DNA of 64,000 nt from assembly GCA_963703745.1 (NCBI GenBank), contig CAVPFL010000002.1, forward strand, positions 186,001-250,000. Direction: 5' to 3'. Positions within the stretch are counted from its first letter, which is position 1. Every line of letters begins with the position of its first letter. Positions 9,291 through 17,383 of this stretch are shown here, one piece after another. Under the pieces are notes generated by a model, which saw only the letters and a program-made list of their open reading frames with translations, was not told the origin of the DNA and ran no database searches. A program made the translations under genes and the position numbers. This DNA comes from AP-15 sp963703745. GTDB lineage: Bacteria > Pseudomonadota > Alphaproteobacteria > ATCC43930 > CGMCC-115725.

Positions 9291-9425
9291 CTAACGAGAG
9301 TGCGAATTCGCTGCGGCAGCGGGGAGATGGCCGACGGCGACAATCGGCGGCCTGAGCAGCCCATAGGCAGCGACGCCAATGAATAAGAGGATCGGGATCA
9401 CGATCGGCGGAACGAGGTATTTCAT
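9291..9425 (-). CDS. Small membrane protein, 44 residues
   Basis: A short frame with a good ribosome site (AAGGA, 6 bases before the ATG) starting MKYLVPPIVIPILLFIGVAA. Residues 4-24 form one hydrophobic helix; the tail is Ala/His-rich. The start signal and composition support translation. It lies between two other small minus-strand genes and is likely a small inner-membrane or secreted peptide of unknown function. Confidence 0.55.
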   Translation of the reverse strand: MKYLVPPIVIPILLFIGVAAYGLLRPPIVAVGHLPAAAANSHSR

Positions 9426-9469
9426 GGTTTTCCTTGCAAAGTGAACCCGATCGGTGGGTCGGCGTCAGA

Positions 9470-9871
9470 TCACAACACGGCGTAAAGCACTGCCGCCCCG
9501 AGGGCAAGGCAGGCGAGCACGATCACGGCGTCAAAGTATTTCTTCTCTTCTGCGACAGCCTGCTCTGGAGCCGCCGTTCCCGCGTGCTGGCCTGCTGGTA
9601 AGAGCTCAACCAGTCGCTGGCTGATGACCAGGTTGTCCGATTGCTGCCGCCGAAAGATAGGCAACTGAGCTATCATCGCCGCGAGCGCCTCAGCCGCGAG
9701 GGATTTCGGCAACGCCGCAAGCCGGGCCGCCTCCTCCCACGGGTCTACGTCAAGTCGCGTCAACGCCGAAACAACGTTGAGCGGCATCCCGTTTCGTTGA
9801 TCTCCGACAGAGGCAAAGAGAAAGTCGTTCAGATCCGAATGGAGCAGAGAAAATCGAACGGGAAGCGTCAT
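9470..9871 (-). CDS. Hypothetical protein with a C-terminal membrane anchor
   Basis: A 133-residue protein starting MTLPVRFSLLHSDLNDFLFA. The first two thirds look soluble and helical (MPLNVVSALTRLDVDPWEEA, then LAALPKSLAAEALAAMIAQL). The last 22 residues (FDAVIVLACLALGAAVLYAV) form a single transmembrane helix reaching the C-terminus, so it is predicted to be tail-anchored. The DPWEEAARLA and alanine-rich helix pattern is seen in conserved hypothetical proteins of soil alphaproteobacteria, whose role is unknown. It stands 27 bases after the stop of the next gene upstream on the same strand, which suggests one transcript. Confidence 0.68.
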   Translation of the reverse strand: MTLPVRFSLLHSDLNDFLFASVGDQRNGMPLNVVSALTRLDVDPWEEAARLAALPKSLAAEALAAMIAQLPIFRRQQSDNLVISQRLVELLPAGQHAGTAAPEQAVAEEKKYFDAVIVLACLALGAAVLYAVL

Positions 9872-9898
9872 TTCGCTCCGGCCTGTTCGTTGGAGCTC

Positions 9899-10249
9899 CT
9901 ACAGGGGGCCAGCAAGCCGTTCCGCGCAAGCGGTTACAACCGCCGAGTTCGAACTATCGTTGCCCGGCGTCGTTGCCCAGCCGCCCTTCTCGATGATCGA
10001 CCGGCGGTCCCATGAGGGGACCTTGTTGAATTCGACCAATTTCGCCGGTGCATCGGCCTGGTGCTGGAATTTTTCGACGCAAATCGGCGCCAACACGGCG
10101 ACGACTGCGGTTTGCGCGCGTTCTTGCGCCATCCGCTCGGCCGTGCCGCCGAGCGTCCATCCGAACGATGAGAAGCCCACCACTGATATGGCGGCCGCAC
10201 CGATCACCGCGCCCCAGATCCCTGGTTTTAAACTTGGAGAAAATTTCAT
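9899..10249 (-). CDS. Hypothetical protein with an N-terminal membrane segment
   Basis: A 116-residue protein starting MKFSPSLKPGIWGAVIGAAA. Residues 10-30 form one membrane helix or uncleaved signal anchor. The remainder (ERAQTAVVAVLAPICVEKF, LVEFNKVPSWDRRSIIEKGG, then VVTACAERL) looks like a small periplasmic domain with two Cys that could pair. It resembles conserved hypothetical proteins of alphaproteobacteria, without a known function. It is the first gene of the minus-strand run of small proteins. The promoter should lie in 10250-10330, upstream of a perfect palindrome. Confidence 0.65.
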   Translation of the reverse strand: MKFSPSLKPGIWGAVIGAAAISVVGFSSFGWTLGGTAERMAQERAQTAVVAVLAPICVEKFQHQADAPAKLVEFNKVPSWDRRSIIEKGGWATTPGNDSSNSAVVTACAERLAGPL

Positions 10250-10331
10250 TTACCGTACCTCGGTGTCAGGGGGAAATCACGTCCTCCTGATCTTACCGCC
10301 GCAAGTCGCGGCCCTGGACAAGAACTTGTCT

Positions 10332-10349
10332 GCTACCCGGCCGGGTAGC
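10332..10349. repeat. Perfect 18-bp palindrome
   Basis: GCTACCCGG immediately followed by its reverse complement CCGGGTAGC. It lies about 80 bases upstream of the start of the minus-strand gene at 10249. It could be an operator or a cruciform/terminator element. No T-tract follows on either strand. The rest of 10250-10602 shows no supportable gene. Confidence 0.6.
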
Positions 10350-10602
10350 TGAAACTTCGCCGGAAAAACCACACGCCTGTTCGCGGTACAGAATTTCGCG
10401 CGGCAGACCAATTCTCGGAAGTTTCAAGTGGTATGTCTTTAGGTAATTACAAGGAGATCATCCCGCCGTATTTTTTCGAACCTATCGCCGCACCACTGAT
10501 TTTATTCGGGTCGGCGAATTTTATTTTTCTGCGCGACATTCGCCGGAGACCGGTCTCCGTCGACGGACCGCATAGGCGGTGCTTTCGGTAATCGAAGCCA
10601 CT

Positions 10603-10629
10603 GCCTCTCCCCTCTTTTTGGGGAGAGGC
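10603..10629. terminator. Stem-loop downstream of groL
   Basis: GCCTCTCCCC, a 7-base T-rich loop, then GGGGAGAGGC: a perfect 10-bp stem 19 bases after the groL stop. No U-run follows on the minus strand, so it is either a weak intrinsic terminator or a 3'-end stabilising hairpin for the groESL transcript. Confidence 0.6.
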
Positions 10630-10648
10630 GATGGCCTTTTCCTGAAGC

Positions 10649-12292
10649 TTAGTAATCCATGCCGCCCATACCGCCCATTCCACCTGGCGGCATGCCCGGT
10701 GCAGCCTTGGGTTCCGGCCTGTCGGCCACCATTGCCTCGGTGGTGATCAATAGCCCTGCGACCGAAGCTGCATCCTGCAATGCCACCCGAACGACCTTGG
10801 TCGGATCAATAATCCCCGCGACCACCATGTCCTTGTAGTCGCCCGATTGTGCGTCGTAACCGAAGTTCGGCTCGTTTTTGTCGGTCAGCTTGCCAACGAC
10901 GATCGAGCCCTCGACGCCGGAATTCTCTGCGATCTGCCGTACCGGCGACTGGATAGCCTTGCGGACGATGTCTATCCCGACCTTTTGGTCGTTGTTCGCG
11001 GGGTTGAGGCCAGCCAGAACCTTGCTGGCGAAGAGCAGTGCCACCCCGCCGCCGGCTACGATCCCTTCCTCGACCGCGGCCTTGGTCGCGTGCATGGCGT
11101 CGTCGACGCGGTCCTTGCGCTCCTTGACCTCCACCTCGCTACTGCCGCCGACGCGGATGACCGCGACGCCGCCCGCCAGTTTGGCCAGACGCTCCTCCAG
11201 CTTCTCGCGGTCGTAATCGGAGGTCGTCTCCTCGATCTGCGCCCGGATCTGGCCGGTGCGGGCGACGATGTCGTCCTTGCTGCCGGCGCCGTCGATGATG
11301 GTCGTGTTCTCCTTCTCGATCCGTACCTTCTTGGCGCTGCCGAGCATGTCGAGCGTGACATTCTCGAGCTTAATGCCGAGGTCTTCCGAAATCACCTGAC
11401 CGCCGGTGAGGGTCGCGATGTCTTCGAGCATGGCCTTACGGCGATCGCCAAAGCCCGGCGCCTTGACCGCCGCCACCTTGAGTCCGCCGCGCAGTTTGTT
11501 GACGACCAGCGTCGCAAGCGCCTCGCCTTCGATATCCTCGGCGACGATCACCAAGGGCCGGGCGCTCTGGACGACAGCTTCGAGAATGGGGAGCAAGGTC
11601 TGCAGGCTGGAGAGCTTCTTCTCGTGCAGCAAAATGTAGGCATCTTCGAGCTCGGCGTGCATCTTCTCTGCATTGGTGACGAAATACGGGCTCAGATAGC
11701 CGCGGTCGAACTGCATCCCCTCGACGACATCGAGCTCGGTTTCGAGAGACTTCGCTTCCTCGACGGTGATGACGCCCTCGTTCCCAACCTTCTTCATGGC
11801 CTCGGCGAGCATCCGGCCGATCTCGGTGTCGCCATTGGACGAGATCGTACCGACTTGTGCGATCTCGTCGTTGGTCGAAACCTTCTTCGAGCGCTTCTGG
11901 ATGTCCTTGACGACGGCCTCGACCGCCATGTCGACGCCGCGCTTGAGGTCCATCGGGTTCATTCCCGCGGCCACCGCCTTGACCCCTTCGCGCAATATGG
12001 CGTGGGCAAGGATGGTCGCCGTCGTCGTGCCGTCGCCAGCGACACTGCTGGTCTTGCTGGCCACCTCTCGGACCATCTGCGCGCCCATATTCTCGAACTT
12101 GTCGCTGAGCTCGATCTCCTTGGCGACCGTAACGCCGTCCTTGGTGATCCGCGGCGCGCCGTAGCTCTTGTCGAGGACCACGTTGCGGCCCTTGGGCCCA
12201 AGGGTCACTCTGACCGCGTTTGTCAGTGTGTCGATACCGTGCAGCATCCGCTCGCGTGCGTCGGTGCCTTGCTTGATGTCTTTGGCAGCCAT
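10649..12292 (-). CDS. groL: Chaperonin GroEL (HSP60)
   Basis: The 547-residue ATP-dependent chaperonin, forming the double-ring folding cage with GroES in the cytoplasm. Hallmarks are the N-terminus MAAKDIKQGTDARERML, the phosphate-binding loop GDGTTTATILAHAILREG with the catalytic Asp, conserved apical and intermediate domain sequence throughout, and the C-terminal Gly-Met repeat GGMGGMGGMDY. Length is standard. It follows groES after 14 bases on the same strand, and the pair sits behind a CIRCE operator, so HrcA repression is expected. Alphaproteobacteria often carry several groESL copies; whether this is the housekeeping copy cannot be decided here. Confidence 0.99.
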   Translation of the reverse strand: MAAKDIKQGTDARERMLHGIDTLTNAVRVTLGPKGRNVVLDKSYGAPRITKDGVTVAKEIELSDKFENMGAQMVREVASKTSSVAGDGTTTATILAHAILREGVKAVAAGMNPMDLKRGVDMAVEAVVKDIQKRSKKVSTNDEIAQVGTISSNGDTEIGRMLAEAMKKVGNEGVITVEEAKSLETELDVVEGMQFDRGYLSPYFVTNAEKMHAELEDAYILLHEKKLSSLQTLLPILEAVVQSARPLVIVAEDIEGEALATLVVNKLRGGLKVAAVKAPGFGDRRKAMLEDIATLTGGQVISEDLGIKLENVTLDMLGSAKKVRIEKENTTIIDGAGSKDDIVARTGQIRAQIEETTSDYDREKLEERLAKLAGGVAVIRVGGSSEVEVKERKDRVDDAMHATKAAVEEGIVAGGGVALLFASKVLAGLNPANNDQKVGIDIVRKAIQSPVRQIAENSGVEGSIVVGKLTDKNEPNFGYDAQSGDYKDMVVAGIIDPTKVVRVALQDAASVAGLLITTEAMVADRPEPKAAPGMPPGGMGGMGGMDY

Positions 12293-12306
12293 GATTTAGT
12301 TCCTTC

Positions 12307-12621
12307 TCACCTTGTCTTCGCAGCGGCGGCGCCGCTGTCGACGATGCCCATGACGTCGAATTCCTTCATGATCATCAGCTCCTCGCCGTCGATCTTGACC
12401 TCCGTGCCCGACCATTTCCCGAACAGCACCCGGTCGCCGGTCTTGACGTCGAGCGGGTGCACCTTTCCGTCTTCGCCACGGGCACCCGGCCCGACGGCAA
12501 CGACTTCGCCTTCCATCGGCTTTTCCTGGGCGGTGTCGGGAATGATGATCCCGCCCGTCGACTTCGCCTCCTGCTCCACCCGGCGGATCAGCAAGCGGTC
12601 GTGCAACGGTCTGAATTTCAT
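12307..12621 (-). CDS. groES: Co-chaperonin GroES (HSP10)
   Basis: The 104-residue co-chaperonin that caps the GroEL ring. It begins MKFRPLHDRLLIRRVE and holds the mobile loop segment (EAKSTGGIIIPDTAQEKP), the roof region (VAVGPGARGEDGK) and the closing strand GEELMIMKEFDVMGI. It has a short Ala-rich C-terminal extension (AAAAKTR) beyond the usual 95 or so residues. A TAGGAAAG ribosome site precedes the ATG. It is the first gene of the groES-groL operon. Confidence 0.98.
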   Translation of the reverse strand: MKFRPLHDRLLIRRVEQEAKSTGGIIIPDTAQEKPMEGEVVAVGPGARGEDGKVHPLDVKTGDRVLFGKWSGTEVKIDGEELMIMKEFDVMGIVDSGAAAAKTR

Positions 12622-12710
12622 GAAATCTTTCCTAGATTTAGGAGTTTGAACCCGATCGCCCCTCGCAAGAAAAGCGATCCAGGTTCAGGGAATGTCCCTG
12701 ATAGCAGGGA

Positions 12711-12737
12711 TTAGCACTCTTTTGGAAAGAGTGCTAC
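12711..12737. promoter_or_regulatory. CIRCE operator (HrcA binding site) of groES-groL
   Basis: TTAGCACTC, 9 bases, GAGTGCTAC: the CIRCE inverted repeat with one mismatch at the last base. It lies 90-116 bases upstream of groES, in the right place to overlap the promoter or 5' leader. HrcA is the known repressor at this site. A second small palindrome (CAGGGA-ATG-TCCCTG, 12686-12700) sits between it and groES. The 12738-12929 stretch towards the glycogen phosphorylase stop shows no gene. Confidence 0.93.
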
Positions 12738-12929
12738 CAACATGTGGGGCCACACTATTCTTTACAAGGGCACACGCCGAAGCGACGACGCTGCCCGTCC
12801 CGTTTGATCTCTTTTTCGCGGGAACAAAATTCGACCCTGGACACTATGCCCCGGGCTCGCCTACGGCGTCGGCCTCAATGGGGCCAGCGCGCTAGCCGTG
12901 GCAAGAGATGCGGCTCATCGTGACGAATG

Positions 12930-15422
12930 TTAGAGCGGCGCCTGCCAGATCGCCTCGGCGTAGCTGCGGATGGCGCGGTCGGACGAGAACCAGCCCATGC
13001 CGGCGATATTCGTGATGCAGGCCTTGGCCCAGGCCTTCTCCTGCCCGTAGAGTGCGTCGACGCGCCGTTGCGTACCAAAATAATCTTCGAAATCGGCCGT
13101 CACCACGTAATCGTCGGCATATCGCAGCGCTTGGGTCAGCCTGTCGTAACGATGCGGATCGCCGGGCGAGAAAACGCCCGATGCAATTGCGTCGATCGCA
13201 CTGGCGAGCGGCGGCGAGGCGGCGATGATTTCGGTCGCATCCTGCCCATTGCGGCGGCGCTCGGTCACCTCGTCGGTGCGTAGGCCGAAAATGAAGATAT
13301 TCTCGCGGCCGACCCGTTCGCGAATCTCAACATTGGCGCCGTCGAGCGTGCCGATCGTCAGAGCGCCGTTCAGCGCAAGCTTCATGTTTCCGGTACCCGA
13401 GGCTTCGAGCCCCGCCGTCGAGATTTGTTCCGACAAATCGGCCGCCGGGATAACGGCTTCGGCCAGGCTGACATTGTAGTTCGGCAAAAAGATCACCTTC
13501 AGCCGGTCTCTTACGCGGGGGTCAGCGTTGATCACCGCAGCGACGTCATTCGCCAGTTTGATGATCAGCTTGGCCATGGCATAGCCCGCAGCGGCCTTGC
13601 CGGCAAAGATCTTGACCCGCGGTATCCAGTCGCGCCCCGGCTCGGCCACCATCGCTTGCCAGAGCGCAATTGCTTCGATCAGATTGAGCAACTGCCGCTT
13701 GTACTCGTGAATACGCTTGATGTGCACGTCGAAGAGCGCGGTGGTATCGACCATCAGACCGAGCCGGTCATTGATGATCCGTGCAAGGGCGATCTTGTTG
13801 GCGCGCTTCACCCGCATGATTCGTTCCTGCAGCGTCGGGTCCGCGCAGTGGCCGCCGAGATCGGCGACGGCGGCCGGATCGTCGAGCACGCGCGCGCCCA
13901 ACACATCGCAGAGTAGTTGCGTCAGGCCCGGATTGGCCTGATGCAGCCAACGCCGAAAGGTGATGCCGTTCGTCACATTGACCACGCGATTGGGATAAGC
14001 CGCCTCGAGGTCGGCGAATAGAGTGTTGCGCAACAACTCGGTGTGCAGCTCCGACACTCCATTGGTGCGGTGCGAGCCGACAAAGGCGAGATTGCCCATT
14101 CGGATCCGCCGCCCGTCTTCTTCATCGATCAGTGAGACCGTCGCGGCCACCTTTTCGCTGATCGGATGCACGCGGCTCGCCGCCGCCAGATGGCGCTCAT
14201 TGATCCTGTAGATGATTTGCAAATGGCGCGGCAGCACGCGTTCGAATAGAGGAACGGGCCAGCTTTCGAGGGCTTCCGGCAGCAAGGTGTGATTGGTGTA
14301 GGAGCAGGTGGCGACGGTGATTTCCCAAGCTTGGTCCCAAGGAACGTTGTGCAGATCGATGAGGATGCGCATTAGCTCGGCGATGGCGATACTCGGGTGC
14401 GTATCGTTGAGCTGAATGGCAGCGTGATCGGGCAGGGTGTAGATCGCGCTGTACGCGCGGCAGTGCCGCTGCACGAGGTCTTGCAGCGAAGCGGAGACGA
14501 AAAAATATTCCTGGCGCAGGCGTAGCTCACGCCCGGCTGGTGTCGCGTCGCTCGGATAGAGGACCTTGGAGATCGCCTCGGCCCGCGTCTGTTCAGTGCG
14601 CGCGCCGACGTGATCGCCAAGGTTGAAGACATCGAGACGCATCGGATCGGCGGCACGGGCGGACCACAGACGCAGCGCGTTGACATAAGCGCCGCGCCAA
14701 CCGACGATCGGGGTGTCATAAGCGATGGCCTGGACCAATTCGGCTGGGTGCCAAACATGGCGTAGCCCGCCCCTGCGCGTCGCGGCCGTCTCTATTCGGC
14801 CGCCGTAAAGGATGTCGTAGGTAACCTCCGGCCGCTCGAATTCCCACGGGTTCCGGAACGACAGCCACTCTTCGGGGAATTCCTGCTGCCAACCGTCCTT
14901 GATGATTTGGCGAAACAGCCCGTGGTCGTACCGGATGCCGTAGCCGCAGGTCGGTAGGCCGAGGCTTGCCATGCTCTCCATAAAGCAGGAGGCGAGCCGA
15001 CCGAGGCCACCGTTCCCCAATGCGGCATCAGGCTCGATCGCGCGCATCTGGTCATAATCGACGCCGAGGTCCTCGAGCGCGCGCCGCACCACTTCGGTAA
15101 GGCGCAAATTGCCGATCACATCATTGAGCAGCCGGCCGATTAGAAACTCGAGCGAAAGGTAATAAATCCGCTTGCGCCCTCTGGCGAGACTCTCGCGCTC
15201 AGATGCCAGCCAGCGATGAATAATGCGGTCGCGCAACGCCAGGGCGGTTGCGAAAAACCAGTCGCGGCCGGTCGCGGCCGGTGGATCCTTGCCGAGGGCG
15301 GCCGTGAGCTTGGCCAGGACCGCCGCCTTGAATTGCTCGATGTCTTCTTCGGTTGCCGGCCAGTCGGCGATAGGGGTTGGTCCTCTCGGTTCGCTCAAAC
15401 CCAGCTCATGTCTTTCCTGCAT
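12930..15422 (-). CDS. glgP: Glycogen/starch/alpha-glucan phosphorylase
   Basis: An 830-residue family GT35 enzyme that releases glucose-1-phosphate from glycogen, using pyridoxal phosphate. The PLP-lysine motif EASGTGNMKLALNGALTIGT is present, as are RIHEYKRQLLN, the N-terminal YYLSLEFLIGR, and the active-site region ALGNGGLGRLASCFMES. Length is normal for bacterial GlgP, with a short N-terminal extension. No other glycogen gene is adjacent (no glgA, glgB, glgC or glgX), so it is a stand-alone copy. The start ATG has no strong ribosome site; a slightly later start is possible. Confidence 0.97.
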   Translation of the reverse strand: MQERHELGLSEPRGPTPIADWPATEEDIEQFKAAVLAKLTAALGKDPPAATGRDWFFATALALRDRIIHRWLASERESLARGRKRIYYLSLEFLIGRLLNDVIGNLRLTEVVRRALEDLGVDYDQMRAIEPDAALGNGGLGRLASCFMESMASLGLPTCGYGIRYDHGLFRQIIKDGWQQEFPEEWLSFRNPWEFERPEVTYDILYGGRIETAATRRGGLRHVWHPAELVQAIAYDTPIVGWRGAYVNALRLWSARAADPMRLDVFNLGDHVGARTEQTRAEAISKVLYPSDATPAGRELRLRQEYFFVSASLQDLVQRHCRAYSAIYTLPDHAAIQLNDTHPSIAIAELMRILIDLHNVPWDQAWEITVATCSYTNHTLLPEALESWPVPLFERVLPRHLQIIYRINERHLAAASRVHPISEKVAATVSLIDEEDGRRIRMGNLAFVGSHRTNGVSELHTELLRNTLFADLEAAYPNRVVNVTNGITFRRWLHQANPGLTQLLCDVLGARVLDDPAAVADLGGHCADPTLQERIMRVKRANKIALARIINDRLGLMVDTTALFDVHIKRIHEYKRQLLNLIEAIALWQAMVAEPGRDWIPRVKIFAGKAAAGYAMAKLIIKLANDVAAVINADPRVRDRLKVIFLPNYNVSLAEAVIPAADLSEQISTAGLEASGTGNMKLALNGALTIGTLDGANVEIRERVGRENIFIFGLRTDEVTERRRNGQDATEIIAASPPLASAIDAIASGVFSPGDPHRYDRLTQALRYADDYVVTADFEDYFGTQRRVDALYGQEKAWAKACITNIAGMGWFSSDRAIRSYAEAIWQAPL

Positions 15423-15763
15423 TCAACCATCGTCCAAGGTTCGATAGATGCCTCGCTCGCGGAGGTCCGTCGACATCGCTTATCATTCGGCTTCCCATGT
15501 TCCAAGTGCCTGGTACCTGGCGCTTCCAAACGGCAAGCCACCGACAGCTGGGATCGCGCTTGCGCCGGCAACGCCGAATCGAGCGCCCGGACACCGGAGT
15601 AGACCGAGCAACAAAGAAAATTTGGTAAATCTCGACGACTGTCGGCACGGGGCGTCGTCGTCGCATGAGCACATCAACGACATCGGGCAACTCGTTCAGA
15701 GGCTCACGGTCGCGATGCCGCATCAGGATCACAGTCATACAAGGTTTTCGAGCCCGCCGCGGA
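15423..15763. other. Intergenic stretch without a supportable gene
   Basis: About 340 bases between the glgP start and the dehydrogenase stop. Frames on both strands are Arg/Ser/Pro-rich and show no domain. A minus-strand frame at 15600-15738 (starting MTVILMRHRDREP) is the only one with a protein-like opening, but it degenerates and has no ribosome site. The glgP promoter should lie here. Confidence 0.5.
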
Positions 15764-16750
15764 TCACAACATCGAGCCGATCACGCGATCTGGCGGGCGG
15801 TGGCCGTCGGCGAAGGTCTTGATATTGATGATCACCTTTTCGCCCATCGCAATCCGCCCCTCGATGGTCGCCGAGCCCATGTGCGGGAGCAGCACAACAT
15901 TGTCGAGCGCCAGCAGCCGCGGGTCGACAGCCGGCTCGTGTTCGAAAACGTCGAGCCCCGCGCCCCCGATCGCGCGGATTTCGAGCAGCCGGACCAACTC
16001 CTCTTCGTCGACGATCTCGCCGCGCGCCGTGTTGACGAGGATCGCGTGCGGCTGCAGCAGCCGCAACCTCCGCGCGGAGAGCAAGTGAAAAGTTGCCGGC
16101 GTGTGTGGACAATTGACCGAGATGATGTCCATGTGGGCAAGCATCTGGTCGAGACTCTCCCAATAGGTCGCCTCTAGCGCGCTCTCGACGTCCTCCGGCA
16201 CCGGGCGCCGGTTGTGATAGTGGATCGACAGGCCAAAGCCGCTGGCACGGCGCGCGAGCGCCATGCCAATTCGGCCCATGCCAACGATGCCAAGCCGCTT
16301 GCCCCAGATCCGATGGCCGAGCATCGAAGTCGGCCCCCAGCCGATCCAGCCGCCGCCTCGGATCAGCCTTTCGCCTTCGGCGAGCCGACGCGAAACCGCA
16401 AGGATCAACGCCATCGTCATGTCCGCGGTGTCCTCGGTCAACACCCCGGGCGTGTTGGTCACGATGATGCCGCGCTGCTGCGCGGTAGCCAGGTCGACAT
16501 GGTCGACCCCGGTCCCGAAGGAGGCGATCAGCTTCAGCGAGGGGCCCGCGGCGGCCAACACCCCGGCATCGATTCGGTCGGTTACTGTCGGAACCAGGAC
16601 ATCGGCTTGGCCGACAGCGGCTCTCAGCTCGGATTTGTCGAAGGCTTTGTCGTTCAGGTTGAGGCGGCAAGCGAAAAGCTCCATCATCCGGGTCTCGATC
16701 GGATCCGGGAGCTTGCGGGTGACGATCACAAATAGCCGTTTCGACCGCAT
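15764..16750 (-). CDS. D-2-hydroxyacid dehydrogenase (glyoxylate reductase-like)
   Basis: A 328-residue NAD(P)-dependent dehydrogenase. The Rossmann motif GIVGMGRIGMALARR lies at about 150-165. The catalytic Arg is in NTARGEIVD, the Glu in AGLDVFEHEP and the His in LLPHMGSAT. Substrate-loop FGTGVDHVDL and the GVLTEDTADMTMALIL segment match glyoxylate/hydroxypyruvate reductases and related 2-ketoacid reductases. It likely reduces glyoxylate or another small 2-oxoacid in the cytoplasm, though the exact substrate cannot be read from sequence. It is divergent from the SH3-protein gene with 53 bases between starts, so the promoters share that gap. Confidence 0.93.
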   Translation of the reverse strand: MRSKRLFVIVTRKLPDPIETRMMELFACRLNLNDKAFDKSELRAAVGQADVLVPTVTDRIDAGVLAAAGPSLKLIASFGTGVDHVDLATAQQRGIIVTNTPGVLTEDTADMTMALILAVSRRLAEGERLIRGGGWIGWGPTSMLGHRIWGKRLGIVGMGRIGMALARRASGFGLSIHYHNRRPVPEDVESALEATYWESLDQMLAHMDIISVNCPHTPATFHLLSARRLRLLQPHAILVNTARGEIVDEEELVRLLEIRAIGGAGLDVFEHEPAVDPRLLALDNVVLLPHMGSATIEGRIAMGEKVIINIKTFADGHRPPDRVIGSML

Positions 16751-16803
16751 GGCGGCAATGTCCGCAAATAGCGCGCCCTGCCATTAGCAAGAGGCGGGCA
16801 GGC

Positions 16804-17316
16804 GTGTCCAGGCGACACATGGGCCGGACCCTTGTGGCGTGCTTCGCACTGTCAACTGCTCTCGCCGTTGGAGCATCCTCGTCTTCGGCGGGCGAAGCTG
16901 AGCCAGGAGAGAAGTTGCCGCGCTTCGTCAGCCTGCGCTCGGACCAAGTGAACCTGAGGGTAGGGCCGGGCGAAAACTATCCGATCCAGTGGGTGCTGAC
17001 CCGCAAGGAAATGCCGGTCGAGATCATCAAAGAATTCGAGCATTGGCGAATGATTCACGACTGGCAAGGCACCGAAGGCTGGGTGCACGAGCGCATGGTC
17101 TCGGGTAAGCGAACCGTGGCCATAAAAGGCGGTATCCGCGCGCTGCACCGGCAGCCCGATGTGACCTCAGAGGTCGTCGCCCACGCCGAACCCGGTGTCT
17201 TTGCGCATCTAGTCGAATGCCGGGGCGGCTGGTGCCGGATCGAGGCCGCCGATATTACCGGTTGGGTGCAGCGCAGCGAGGTTTGGGGTGTCTATCCCGA
17301 TGAAGCCGTGCAATAG
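16804..17316 (+). CDS. Exported SH3-domain protein
   Basis: A 170-residue protein with an N-terminal signal peptide (about 1-30, hydrophobic core LVACFALSTALAVGA, cleavage near SSAGEA) and two SH3-like repeats. The first (VSLRSDQVNLRVGPGENYP, then WRMIHDWQGTEGWVH) is a canonical bacterial SH3_3/SH3_4 domain. The second (GGIRALHRQPDVTSEVVAHA, then WCRIEAADITGWVQRSEVWG) is a divergent copy. Such proteins are periplasmic and often bind peptidoglycan. The start is GTG at 16804 with AGGCGGGC upstream; an ATG five codons later would also give a signal peptide. It reads in the same direction as the next gene, 67 bases downstream. Confidence 0.85.
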   Translation: MSRRHMGRTLVACFALSTALAVGASSSSAGEAEPGEKLPRFVSLRSDQVNLRVGPGENYPIQWVLTRKEMPVEIIKEFEHWRMIHDWQGTEGWVHERMVSGKRTVAIKGGIRALHRQPDVTSEVVAHAEPGVFAHLVECRGGWCRIEAADITGWVQRSEVWGVYPDEAVQ

Positions 17317-17383
17317 TCACTTGCGGTGCCATGCATCAGCTCCGTGAAACCGGTGCGGGTCGAGACAAGGAGGAGAGTGATCG

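Noticed and set aside
10447..10683. A 78-codon minus-strand frame at the end of groL
   Set aside because: Overlaps the groL C-terminus, has no ribosome site and no recognisable composition.
10847..12649. A 600-codon open frame on the plus strand opposite groL and groES
   Set aside because: It is the antisense of two certain genes, has Asp/Leu/Arg-biased composition typical of antisense of GC-rich DNA, and shows no domain.
15735..16820. A 361-codon frame overlapping the dehydrogenase gene
   Set aside because: Shifted reading of a convincing dehydrogenase; composition not protein-like.
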